From JBFGJY01 sp041576975 (GTDB lineage: Bacteria > Pseudomonadota > Gammaproteobacteria > UBA4575), in NCBI GenBank assembly GCA_041576975.1, contig JBFGJY010000029.1, positions 1-30,901 on the forward strand: a stretch of 30,901 nt of DNA. Reading direction: 5' to 3'. Positions 1 to 6,075 of the stretch are shown here, piece by piece (the first letter of the stretch is position 1; each line of letters begins with the position of its first letter). The notes under the pieces are model-generated. The model was not told the DNA's origin, searched no databases, and worked only from the letters and a program-made list of their open reading frames with translations. Position numbers and translations under genes: made by a program.

Positions 1-339
1 ATCATCGTGCAAGGTGATATAAGGTTTACCCAGTGCTGCACAGTAGCCTGCATCAAACGCCGCATTCCATTGTTTATATTTATCGCCAAAACGCACCACT
101 GCAACATCGCAGTGCTCAATTAGTGTTTTGGTGCGGATGCCATTCACTTTTGAAGATTTGTGATCACGCCAGAAGTTCTCACTTTCCTTGCCTAGTACAT
201 CACCTGCTGCATCACTAGCAGCGTGATCGGTAACCGCCGATGTAAATGCAATGGGTAGTTGATGCGCTTTAACACCTTCCTTAATTTGTTGACGCCAATC
301 TGTATGGATCTCACCAGATAAATATACTGTCCAATTCAT
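1..339 (-). CDS. ytoQ: YtoQ family protein, 3' part beyond window edge
   Basis: An open frame on the minus strand starts at ATG 337-339 and runs off the left edge after 113 codons. The N-terminus, MNWTVYLSGEIHTDWR, is characteristic of the YtoQ family, small proteins of about 150 residues. They are structurally related to nucleoside 2-deoxyribosyltransferases but have no settled function. The visible part also contains CDVAVVRFGDKYKQWNAAFDAG, followed by a GKPYITLHDD-like segment, matching the family. It reads in the same direction as the integron cassettes but begins about 100-190 bases beyond the last of them and has no attC of its own. I take it as the chromosomal gene flanking the array rather than a cassette. 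The family call is from memory of the N-terminal motif. The C-terminal quarter is not visible. Confidence 0.8.
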   Translation of the reverse strand, partial: MNWTVYLSGEIHTDWRQQIKEGVKAHQLPIAFTSAVTDHAASDAAGDVLGKESENFWRDHKSSKVNGIRTKTLIEHCDVAVVRFGDKYKQWNAAFDAGYCAALGKPYITLHDD

Positions 340-360
340 ATATAAAACTCTGCTTTATTA

Positions 361-376
361 TGCTCATTCAAGAGCA
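361..376. repeat. small inverted repeat in the ytoQ leader
   Basis: TGCTC and GAGCA arms (5 bp) flank a 6-base loop, about 20 bases upstream of the ytoQ start codon. There is no T-tract on either side that would make it a good terminator. The surrounding gap 340-532 is very AT-rich and I see no gene in it. Confidence 0.3.
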
Positions 377-532
377 AATTGATAAAATAAATAATTAAAA
401 ACAATGCTTTAAAGTGCGTTTGTAATTTAAATTATTGGTTAGCTTGTGATTTTGATAAAACCAAATTTGTAGCTTATGACATATCCATTTTTTAATTTAG
501 AAAGCGAAAAAAAAAGCAATCCAAGGCTGCAT

Positions 533-943
533 TTAGGTGACCGGTACACCTAAGCTATGAATAAACTCTTCACGGCGTTTTGGGGATAGCAAAATCCACT
601 TCCCGTCCCCATAGTCTATACGCAAACGGTTTAGCGACAGTGCTGGAGACGACCATGGCGCCCGCGTTGGACTAATTCGATGAATTTCCTCTATCGAAAT
701 TCGCCAATGAAATGGTCCACTTTGAACTTTGAGCTCATCTGCCTCCACCACATAGTAAGTGCCTAGGTAGACCCAGGATACCAGAACGGCGGTTAGAATC
801 AGCAGTCCTGCCGTAACAACCTTAACGAACCCATCAACATTGGCCATGAGTAGGGGAACTACTGCGACCACAGATACAAAAGCAGCGCTCAAACCAAGAA
901 CGACCAACCAGGTATCACGTTCTGATGCGAAACGCCGAGACAT
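533..943 (-). CDS. cassette C9: membrane protein with bacterial PH domain (bPH_4/DUF1200-like)
   Basis: A 136-residue protein with two hydrophobic helices at about 14-34 and 41-62. A beta-rich soluble C-terminus follows, with the pattern YYVVEADELKVQSGPFHWRI and later RLRIDYGDGKWILLSP. That order (two TM helices, then a small PH-like domain) is typical of the bPH_4 family, formerly DUF1200. These proteins are common in Bacteria and are recurrent integron cassettes, but their biochemical role is not established. ATG at 943 lies 11 bases after the R' core GTTAGTT at 959-953, so little room remains for other starts. The stop is followed on the minus strand by an AT-rich stretch. No clear attC lies downstream, which makes this the last recognisable cassette. 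Family assignment is from pattern recognition only. Confidence 0.75.
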   Translation of the reverse strand: MSRRFASERDTWLVVLGLSAAFVSVVAVVPLLMANVDGFVKVVTAGLLILTAVLVSWVYLGTYYVVEADELKVQSGPFHWRISIEEIHRISPTRAPWSSPALSLNRLRIDYGDGKWILLSPKRREEFIHSLGVPVT

Positions 944-952
944 TAATTGAAC

Positions 953-1001
953 AACTAACGGCTTAGCTCACTGGCGCCAGATACTGACGCTGAGGTTGCG
1001 T
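953..1001 (-). other. attC-like site between C8 and C9 (weak)
   Basis: Read on the minus strand, a GTTAGTT core (959-953) matches GTTRRRY at six of seven positions and is preceded by GTGAGC and a six-base spacer, as at the C4/C5 site. A possible partner core, ACGCAAC (1001-995), gives a 49-base site containing the palindrome CTGGCGCCAG. An alternative partner is ACTTAAC (1116-1110), a perfect consensus core, but the site would then be 164 bases long. The C9 side is reasonably supported; the extent is not. Confidence 0.45.
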
Positions 1002-1063
1002 ATGCAAGCTCCAGGACGGATACACAAGTGACTAGTGCGGCGCATGCTTTTCACATTCTTCAT
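955..1063 (-). pseudogene. cassette C8: possible frameshifted short secreted-peptide gene
   Basis: A short frame opens at ATG 1063-1061, about 9 bases downstream of a GGGG stretch, and reads MKNVKSMRRT before continuing as non-descript sequence to a stop at 970-968. A second frame, one base off, reads LVTCVSVLELAYATSASVSG and stops at 957-955. Joined by a single-base shift near 1036-1045, the two give a Lys/Arg-rich start, a hydrophobic core and an AYA-type cleavage site. This may be the remnant of a secreted cassette protein that lost its frame. It could equally be chance, because the peptide would be only about 36 residues. Nothing here identifies a function. The rest of C8 (about 1064-1137) shows no gene. 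Confidence 0.2.
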
Positions 1064-1132
1064 CTCATGAATCCCCTTTCAACCCAATGCCTTAGTCATA
1101 CAACTTCATGTTAAGTATTACAAAGATGAGCT

Positions 1133-1224
1133 GCTTAATGGCTGAACTCATTCACGACAGCGCGTTAACGTAGAAGACGTCGGCTGGAGCGATTTATTAA
1201 GCTTCGAGATCATTTGTGGTAGGC
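1133..1224 (-). other. attC site after cassette C7
   Basis: On the minus strand R'' is GCCTACC (1224-1218, one off RYYYAAC) and R' is ATTAAGC (1139-1133, one off GTTRRRY), giving a 92-base site just after the VIT gene stop. R'' is complementary, apart from one base, to the 5' core of its own cassette (ATTAGGC at 1959-1953). A GAGTTC-AGCC arm precedes R', resembling the L' arm of known attC sites. The internal pairing is imperfect by eye. Confidence 0.5.
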
Positions 1225-1227
1225 ATC

Positions 1228-1917
1228 TCAAGCAATTACCCCAAACAAAGCCCCCACCCCAGCTGTCAGCGCCATAGCCAATGCCCCCCAAAAGGTTACC
1301 CGCGCGGCAGAAGTCATCACAGAAGCACCGCCGGCTCGCGCAGCCAGGGAGCCTAATAGCGCGAGAAACAAGAGTGAGCTACCCGAAACAGCCCACATGA
1401 TGGCAGATATCGGTACCAAAAGGACAACCAAGAGAGGCAGGCTAGCGCCAGCTGCAAAAGTGCTGGCTGAGGCCAATGCGGCTTGAACCGGCTGTGCAAC
1501 CAACGTTTCGGATATGCCCAACTCATCTCGAGCATGCGCGCCGAGCGCATCATGCGCCATTAACTGGGTAGAGACTTGGGAGGCAAGTTTCGCATCCAGT
1601 CCACGCTCGACGTAGATTGCGGCCAGCTCCGCGTGCTCGTGTTCGGGATCAGCAATTAACTCCTCACGCTCGCGATCCAGATCGGCGCGCTCGGTATCGG
1701 ATTGTGAACTCACCGAAACATACTCGCCTGCAGCCATCGACATAGCACCAGCCATAAGACCAGCAACGCCTGCGATTAAAATATTCTCTGAACTCGCACC
1801 TGCTGCAGCCACGCCAAGCACGAGGCTGGCAGTCGAAACAATACCGTCATTTGCGCCGAGAACTGCTGCACGGAGCCATCCGATGCGGTGTGTTCGGTGT
1901 CTTTCAATGTGCCTCAT
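1228..1917 (-). CDS. cassette C7: VIT1/CCC1-family iron/manganese transporter
   Basis: A 229-residue membrane protein. The N-terminus has HRTHRIGWLRAAVLGANDGIV, the signature start of VIT1/CCC1 proteins, continuing into TM1. TM2 follows at about 46-66 (ILIAGVAGLMAGAMSMAAGEYVS). A charged cytoplasmic segment at about 75-135 is rich in Glu, Asp and His, including DREREELIADPEHEH, and corresponds to the region that binds metal in plant VIT1. Three hydrophobic helices fill about 150-229. Family members move Fe(II) or Mn(II) out of the cytoplasm, so a metal-detoxification role is likely. Base composition stands out: hand counts of two 60-base lines (1261-1320 and 1621-1680) give 60% and 62% G+C, against about 40% in a sampled host line. 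A foreign source for the cassette is likely. Confidence 0.9.
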   Translation of the reverse strand: MRHIERHRTHRIGWLRAAVLGANDGIVSTASLVLGVAAAGASSENILIAGVAGLMAGAMSMAAGEYVSVSSQSDTERADLDREREELIADPEHEHAELAAIYVERGLDAKLASQVSTQLMAHDALGAHARDELGISETLVAQPVQAALASASTFAAGASLPLLVVLLVPISAIMWAVSGSSLLFLALLGSLAARAGGASVMTSAARVTFWGALAMALTAGVGALFGVIA

Positions 1918-1952
1918 AATATCTATTCTATTTTAAGCTTGTGGATAGCAAC

Positions 1953-1995
1953 GCCTAATGCCAGAACTTAGCCGCAATGAATTTCCTTGTTAGGC
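1953..1995 (-). other. short attC-like site after cassette C6
   Basis: On the minus strand R'' is a perfect GCCTAAC (1995-1989) four bases after the C6 stop, and R' is ATTAGGC (1959-1953). The two are complementary except at the first R' base. The arms GAAATT and AAGTTC sit inside, around a 10-base loop. At 43 bases it is shorter than the usual lower limit of about 57, so it may be a deleted site. A second possible R' (GTTGCTA, directly downstream) would make it 50 bases. Confidence 0.6.
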
Positions 1996-1998
1996 AAT

Positions 1999-2373
1999 TT
2001 AATTCTTGGCTTCACCAGCAACCCAATTCCTAGCTTGCTCCAACTCTTGATAAGAAAATAATTTTTTTTTTGCATTTACAAAGTGACTAGCAACTGCTTC
2101 TGCAAACGTACCAACCACAGAGTCAGTTGAAAATGCTACACGGGAAATCTTTTTATGATGTTCTTTAACAAATCTTAAATGTGATATTAACGCCGCGAAT
2201 GAATCCCAGCCCGGAAAGGATTTTGTATGAATAATAAGGCCATTTAATTTACCGGTCTGCTCAATGTATGGGTCAATCACCTTTGCAGCTTTCTCGAAGT
2301 CGTTTTGCAATAATGGCCCTTCTGGTTCAAGTATCACGATACCATTTATTTTATCAATTTCTACCGAAAGCAT
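1999..2373 (-). CDS. cassette C6: SpoIIAA-like (STAS-fold) protein
   Basis: A 124-residue cytoplasmic protein. It starts MLSVEIDKINGIVILEPEGPL, has GLIIHTKSFPGWDSFAALISHL in the middle and ends with a helix containing LEQARNWV. This is the pattern of the SpoIIAA-like family (STAS/SEC14-related fold), whose members carry the conserved FPGW-type segment followed by a His-rich helix and a strand reading ISRVAFSTD. No phosphorylatable Ser of a classical anti-anti-sigma factor can be assigned with confidence, and the cellular role is unknown. The start is supported by AGGAG about 9 bases upstream of ATG 2373. The gene fills most of its cassette, from the core at 2405-2399 to the R'' core at 1995-1989. 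Its composition resembles the host more than cassette C7 does. Confidence 0.8.
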   Translation of the reverse strand: MLSVEIDKINGIVILEPEGPLLQNDFEKAAKVIDPYIEQTGKLNGLIIHTKSFPGWDSFAALISHLRFVKEHHKKISRVAFSTDSVVGTFAEAVASHFVNAKKKLFSYQELEQARNWVAGEAKN

Positions 2374-2398
2374 ATCTTCTGACTCCTAAATTGTCTTT

Positions 2399-2462
2399 GC
2401 CTAGCGCTCAGGCTAACCCGCGCCGAGCGTAGATAGGAAACCAAAAGATGCAGCGGTTGGGC
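2399..2462 (-). other. attC site after cassette C5
   Basis: On the minus strand R'' is GCCCAAC (2462-2456), perfect to RYYYAAC. R' is GCTAGGC (2405-2399), which differs from GTTAGGC by one T-to-C change inside the GTT triad. GGGTTAGCC and a TGAGC spacer precede R', closely resembling the L'-R' half of known attC sites. The length is 64 bases. The R' residues CTAGGC pair with the R'' of cassette C6 (GCCTAAC) apart from that substitution, which supports the boundary. Confidence 0.65.
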
Positions 2463-2505
2463 GACAGATTTAATCTGTTGTAAGGCACACGCCGGCTAAT
2501 TGAAG

Positions 2506-3009
2506 TCATTGCTTTTCGGTTAAAAGTTTGTCCATGGCTTCAAAACAGCGAGCGGTCTTATCGTAGTCTTCGTGCCACAATAACACTAATAAGTTTCTGT
2601 CGATGACAAAGAACTTTCCGTTCAGTTCTGGACGGGGGCTGAACATGCTCTTGTCAATTCGCTCCTTAAATTTGTACGCGTATATTCCAATCTCATTTCT
2701 CGGTTCATTTTCAAAGAATACCGCTGTGTACACTACTTCGATATTCTTTGCTGTCATGAGGCTCGCGCCAGTACTAAGAAATACAGATGCCATGGCCCCC
2801 ATAATCCCCCGTACCTCATTATGCGTATTACCGGTGGGGACTATCGCGATCCCAGAAGACATGTCCTCAATGTCTTTCGCGACGCAGGGAGATGGTGGAT
2901 TCGAATGTAATTCGGCAACCACGACACTTTCCGACGCTAAAGCGTTTAACGACCACAGTAGGGGAAGCATGAATAGCAGAACAGCCTGGAAGTTTTTCGT
3001 GCGCATCAT
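2506..3009 (-). CDS. cassette C5: exported protein of unknown function
   Basis: A 167-residue protein with a clear Sec signal peptide: MMRTKN, a hydrophobic core FQAVLLFMLPLLWSLNALA, and a likely cut after ALA-S at about residue 25. The mature part has two cysteines, one near the N-terminus (PPSPC) and one near the C-terminus (TARC), which could form a disulfide. It also has a Gly/Met-rich stretch, IRGIMGAMASVFLSTGAS-like, at about 68-85 that could insert in a membrane. I recognise no family. Two adjacent ATG codons (3009 and 3006) are possible starts. Both lie within 14 bases of the R' core GTTAAGC, so the ribosome-binding site must be weak or lie in the core itself. Location in the periplasm is inferred from the signal peptide. 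Confidence 0.75.
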   Translation of the reverse strand: MMRTKNFQAVLLFMLPLLWSLNALASESVVVAELHSNPPSPCVAKDIEDMSSGIAIVPTGNTHNEVRGIMGAMASVFLSTGASLMTAKNIEVVYTAVFFENEPRNEIGIYAYKFKERIDKSMFSPRPELNGKFFVIDRNLLVLLWHEDYDKTARCFEAMDKLLTEKQ

Positions 3010-3013
3010 GGGT

Positions 3014-3073
3014 GCTTAACGTCTATGCTCAACGGTACATTTACGCATCCGACTGCTGGGCGCCCTGTTGGGT
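3014..3073 (-). other. attC site after cassette C4
   Basis: On the minus strand R'' is ACCCAAC (3073-3067) and R' is GTTAAGC (3020-3014). Both fit the consensus perfectly and make a 60-base site, right at the size of short functional attC sites. Inner boxes GCCCAGC and GTTGAGC sit five and six bases inside the outer cores and can pair imperfectly. This is one of the two cleanest sites in the array. Between it and the C4 stop, 3074-3307 holds no gene I can recognise. Confidence 0.8.
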
Positions 3074-3307
3074 GATTTTAGCTGCCCACCAGAAGACAAA
3101 TATCATAGAACAGACCAACACCGCGATTTACCGAAACAATGAGTACACATAAAACAACGCCAAAGCTAACGCGGATGTTAACAACGCGATTAGAGGTGCC
3201 TCTAGAGGCTTTTAGATGTCGTGCCGTCGTATCGCACTGAGCCAGAGTAAAAACCATAGACCTCCAACCCCACTAAGAATCATTAAGGAGATATCAGTAC
3301 TATTATC

Positions 3308-4354
3308 TCACGGGTAGATTCTTTTTTTCTCCTTCCCAGTAGCAACCTCCCAGACCCTTATTGAACCGTCTGCATCTCCGCCCGCTATAAAATTTCCACC
3401 GTGGCTACCACCAGTAAAAATGTGATCCCCATCTACCGAAAATACAATTGACTCTAGTCGCCCTGTATGGCCCTTGAGGCTGGTGATCATTTTGCCATTC
3501 CGAGGGTCCCATAACTTCACCACAAATTCAGGAAATCCGGACCCAGCTGCAATTAGCGTGTCATCGGGCGAGAATGTCACTACCGTGACATCCGATGCAA
3601 ACTCACTCAAGCGGTGTTTTAATTTCTTCGCAGTGAAATCCCAAATAGCTACGACATCATCCCAACCACCGGATGCAAGCAACTTCCCATCGTGGGAAAA
3701 AGAGACATCAATTACTCCATCTGTATGTGCAACCAACGTGGTAAACAATTCGCCCTTAATGAAGTCCCAAATTCTGACATTACCATCGCGACTTCCGGTG
3801 GCAAGATACTGGCTGTCAGGAGAAAAACTGACCGAAGTTACCCAATCTTCTTGTTTGATAGTGGCAATCAACTCTCCACTGGGTAGTGCCCAGACCTTCG
3901 CGGTACCGTCAGCCGTCCCAGCGGAGGTCAAATACGCATTATCAAGTGAAAAATCTAAGGACCAAATAGGATCGGTATGTCCTTTCAGTGTTTTAACAAC
4001 TTGCTCATTCTCAACATCCCATAACATAATTAGTCCATCACGATGGCCGGTTGCTAGGAGATTTCCATCTGGTGAGAATGCAATAGCTTCTGCAACAGCA
4101 TGTATTTCAATATCTCGGTACTTCCATGTACTTAACTCATACAGTCTAATCAGTCGACGTACATCTACAATTTCTGGGACAGGCGATAAAGCATTTCTGT
4201 ATCTCATTACGCTCACCGCTAAGGTTGCACCGTCGGAAGACATGTCCAGCGCCTCTACTTGGGCTTCTTGCGAACTGCGAACACAAGAGACGACAGCAGT
4301 GCTTACCAGAATTAGAATTAAGCTAACTACAAAATAATGTTTTTCAATCTTCAT
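3308..4354 (-). CDS. cassette C4: WD40-repeat lipoprotein
   Basis: A 348-residue protein. The N-terminus has a hydrophobic segment ending in VVSC, with Cys24 as a probable lipobox cysteine, so the mature protein is likely anchored to a membrane and faces the periplasm. The rest is a series of about seven WD40 blades. Each has a GH near its start (GHRDG, KGHTDP, AHTDG, KGHTGR) and ends in a WD-type pair (LWDVENEQ, VWALPSG, IWDFIKG, IWDFTAKK, LWDPRNG, VWEVATG). That is enough for one closed beta-propeller, which normally serves as a protein-binding scaffold; no enzyme motif is present. The start codon lies just 14 bases from the R' core, so translation initiates practically at the cassette boundary. 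At over 1.2 kb this cassette is large. No partner is visible in the array. Confidence 0.9.
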   Translation of the reverse strand: MKIEKHYFVVSLILILVSTAVVSCVRSSQEAQVEALDMSSDGATLAVSVMRYRNALSPVPEIVDVRRLIRLYELSTWKYRDIEIHAVAEAIAFSPDGNLLATGHRDGLIMLWDVENEQVVKTLKGHTDPIWSLDFSLDNAYLTSAGTADGTAKVWALPSGELIATIKQEDWVTSVSFSPDSQYLATGSRDGNVRIWDFIKGELFTTLVAHTDGVIDVSFSHDGKLLASGGWDDVVAIWDFTAKKLKHRLSEFASDVTVVTFSPDDTLIAAGSGFPEFVVKLWDPRNGKMITSLKGHTGRLESIVFSVDGDHIFTGGSHGGNFIAGGDADGSIRVWEVATGKEKKRIYP

Positions 4355-4367
4355 AAGCCCAAATGGC

Positions 4368-4486
4368 GCTTAATTGGTGGGCTCAGCAGTCGGACAGTGC
4401 AACCGTTCAAAATCGACATTCTAAATTCAGTACTAAAAAACGAAAGAGGCAATATGCCCACTCCCTACTGCGGCGAATCGTTAGAT
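4368..4486 (-). other. attC site closing cassette C3
   Basis: On the minus strand R'' is a perfect ATCTAAC (4486-4480), 17 bases after the ybjQ-like stop. R' is ATTAAGC (4374-4368), with A in place of the usual first G. The site is 119 bases long. R'' is exactly complementary to the core at the 5' end of the methyltransferase gene (GTTAGAT, 5977-5971), about 1.5 kb away. This indicates that those two ends belong to one cassette. An inner CTGCTGAGC arm near R' pairs partly with the GCCGCAG arm near R''. Confidence 0.65.
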
Positions 4487-4502
4487 TCAGCCGTGGCATC
4501 AC

Positions 4503-4823
4503 TCAGTCGATTCTAACTGCTGTGCCACTTACACTTACCATTAACATTCCGCTTTTCTCACCGAGGATTTCGTAGTCAATATCGACTCCGACCACAGCAT
4601 TGGCACCAACTTTTGTAGCGGCCGCTTCAATCTCGTCGAAAGCTATTTCTCTAGCTTTTCTCAACTCCTTTTCGTAAGCACCAGAACGCCCACCAACAAT
4701 GTCTCGAATTCCGGCGAAGAGATCTCTGAATAGGTTTGCGCCCAATATCGCCTCACCAGTCACTACACCAAGGTACTCTGATATATTACCTCCTTCAATA
4801 TCGGGGGTAGTTGTAATGATCAT
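4503..4823 (-). CDS. cassette C3, second gene: YbjQ/UPF0145 family protein
   Basis: A 106-residue protein starting MIITTTPDIEGGNISEYLG, with GEAILGANLFRDLFAGIRDIVGGRSGAYE in the middle and GANAVVGVDIDYE near the end. These are the hallmarks of the YbjQ (UPF0145, formerly DUF74) family, sometimes labelled a putative heavy-metal-binding domain. The family forms pentamers in solved structures; no function is proven. I chose ATG 4823 over an upstream ATG at 4859 for two reasons. GGGAGGAAAAT lies directly upstream, and family members begin at this Met-Ile. The 12 extra codons would be untypical. The gene shares a cassette with the methyltransferase gene upstream: no attC lies in the roughly 300 bases between them. 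Confidence 0.9.
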   Translation of the reverse strand: MIITTTPDIEGGNISEYLGVVTGEAILGANLFRDLFAGIRDIVGGRSGAYEKELRKAREIAFDEIEAAATKVGANAVVGVDIDYEILGEKSGMLMVSVSGTAVRID

Positions 4824-5121
4824 TTTTTTATTTTCCTCCCAAAATGTATTTAAAGACAATGCTTAGCTGCGGACAAACTGCATAGCGGGTTGGGATTCAG
4901 ATTTGGTGAAATGTTTCCTTTGGCAAATTAGTTTGACCTAAGCAACCAGCCTATAAGGCCTGTTTTTAGAAACATTCGTCTTGAGCTGGTTTTCATGTTT
5001 AGCAATTATCTTACAAGATTTATATTGAGAAAGAATAACTGAGCTGTCAATTTTCCATTATTGATCAATCGAGCCTGGCCCCATTGATTTGGCGACATTG
5101 ATTTGTTGCATTATCCATAAA
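4824..5121 (-). other. intergenic region inside cassette C3, possible internal promoter
   Basis: About 300 bases separate the two genes of cassette C3, and I find no gene or convincing attC in them. On the minus strand a perfect TTGACA (5050-5045) is followed after 20 bases by TATAAA (5024-5019). The spacing is longer than ideal, so this is only a candidate promoter for the ybjQ-like gene. A 10-base palindrome ATTGATCAAT lies at 5060-5069. GCTTAGC at 4861-4867 vaguely resembles an attC core but has no partner at a sensible distance. Confidence 0.35.
5083..5105. repeat. direct repeat of ATTGATTTG
   Basis: Two copies of ATTGATTTG (5083-5091 and 5097-5105) are separated by 5 bases, just after the methyltransferase stop codon. 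They could mark a small duplication at an old junction within the cassette. No function can be assigned. Confidence 0.4.
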
Positions 5122-5949
5122 TTAACCATAACGAAAATGATGCACAGAGTATCCGTTCAAGTCTTTCATAAATACGTTTAGAAGAAGTCTGGCTACTAGC
5201 CTAGGTAGCTTTACTTCGTCCCAAAGAATCCCCAATTCTTCTGCGCGCTTAAACATTGGGACTCGTTCAACCAATTCATATTTATTAAGTATAAAAGTGT
5301 TCTCCGGATTATCGGGACGATCTGTAAACCTACCTCCTGCGGTAACAAGTTTAGAATGAACACTCTTTGCAAACTTATTAAAGAATGTTTTGGTCATTAA
5401 ATCACAATACAACACATGCTTAGGAAATATTCGCTGGATTTCCTTGAGCGTTTTTTCTATAGACTCGGATTCCAAATACATAAAAACGCCCTCGATAACA
5501 ATTATCGTGTGGAGATTTTTATCTACTTCCTCTAGTTTCTCGGTCAGCGTCTCGGTGCCGAAATCTATTGATATTCGCTGCAGCGGGTTTTTACTTTCTT
5601 CGATTGGGAGTTGTTTATTCTTGTACCTTATAATCTGCGGCTCATCCAACTCTATCCAATTACCACCAGTTATTCTATATGGCCGCGTATCAAAACCTGC
5701 GCCGATAGTGATGACATTCACGCTACTCGAGCTTTTTAATTCGATCGACACATAATCATCAATAATTCTGCACCTTGTTATATTCGATATATTGGGCATT
5801 TTTTCAGATCTAAAAGGCTCGTATATATTCTTACCTCTTTCATCCATAAATCTTTCTGCATAAATATCATTGCAGATAGACCGATTTCTTTTCGCATCCT
5901 CCATTCGTACACCACAGCAATAAAATGCGGTATTAGAAATTGGATTCAT
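5122..5949 (-). CDS. cassette C3, first gene: class I SAM methyltransferase of the LCM family
   Basis: A 275-residue protein of the leucine carboxyl methyltransferase (LCM) type. The SAM-binding motif GAGFDTRPYR is at about 83-92. The acidic ELDEP after strand 2 (about 100-104) positions the SAM ribose. A later VIEGVFMYL segment corresponds to motif IV of LCM enzymes. An N-terminal TAFYCCGVRMEDAKRNRSICNDIYAERF stretch resembles the substrate cap of this family. Homologues methylate carboxyl groups of small molecules or natural-product intermediates; the substrate here is unknown. I set the start at ATG 5949 with GGAG upstream. The frame stays open to 6000, but those codons overlap the attC site at 5971-6075 and are unlikely to be translated. 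Cytoplasmic, with no TM helix. Confidence 0.88.
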   Translation of the reverse strand: MNPISNTAFYCCGVRMEDAKRNRSICNDIYAERFMDERGKNIYEPFRSEKMPNISNITRCRIIDDYVSIELKSSSSVNVITIGAGFDTRPYRITGGNWIELDEPQIIRYKNKQLPIEESKNPLQRISIDFGTETLTEKLEEVDKNLHTIIVIEGVFMYLESESIEKTLKEIQRIFPKHVLYCDLMTKTFFNKFAKSVHSKLVTAGGRFTDRPDNPENTFILNKYELVERVPMFKRAEELGILWDEVKLPRLVARLLLNVFMKDLNGYSVHHFRYG

Positions 5950-5970
5950 GTTTTTTCTCCAGTGTCGATC

Positions 5971-6075
5971 ATCTAACGGCCGCGGTAACCAGCCGACCAA
6001 AAAAGCGCACTATAATCAGTGCGCAAAGCGAGCAGCGCGCGACTTGGGAGGTCTGTGTTGACCGCATTGTTATGT
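5971..6075 (-). other. attC site after cassette C2
   Basis: On the minus strand R'' is ACATAAC (6075-6069), touching the C2 stop and one base off consensus (A at position 3), and R' is a perfect GTTAGAT (5977-5971). Inner arms GGTCAAC and GGTTACC pair with one extrahelical base, as in known attC sites. A structured central part of alternating G/C and A/T follows. The length is 105 bases. R'' is exactly complementary to the core at the 5' end of its own cassette (GTTATGT, 6453-6447), as expected for a cassette that was once circular. This is the clearest attC in the window. Confidence 0.88.

Noticed and set aside
532..538. ACCTAAA at the C9 stop as a terminal attC core
   Set aside because: It lacks the conserved AAC end and has no partner core downstream; AGCTAAC at 444-438 fits C9's own core better but also has no partner.
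2603..3019. 138-codon + strand frame opposite cassette C5
   Set aside because: The minus-strand frame has a signal peptide, correct cassette orientation and core-adjacent start; the + frame runs against the array and into the attC.
3474..4337. Long + strand frame opposite the WD40 gene
   Set aside because: It is the antisense of a strongly supported WD40 reading frame, with no recognisable domain and no start signal.
4861..4895. Possible attC between the methyltransferase and the ybjQ-like gene (GCTTAGC ... GTTGGGA)
   Set aside because: Only 35 bases long, both cores off consensus, and the cores of the flanking sites show that both genes belong to one cassette.
5950..6000. N-terminal extension of the methyltransferase
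   Set aside because: It lies largely in the attC of cassette C2 and has no family similarity, whereas ATG 5949 has a good ribosome-binding site.
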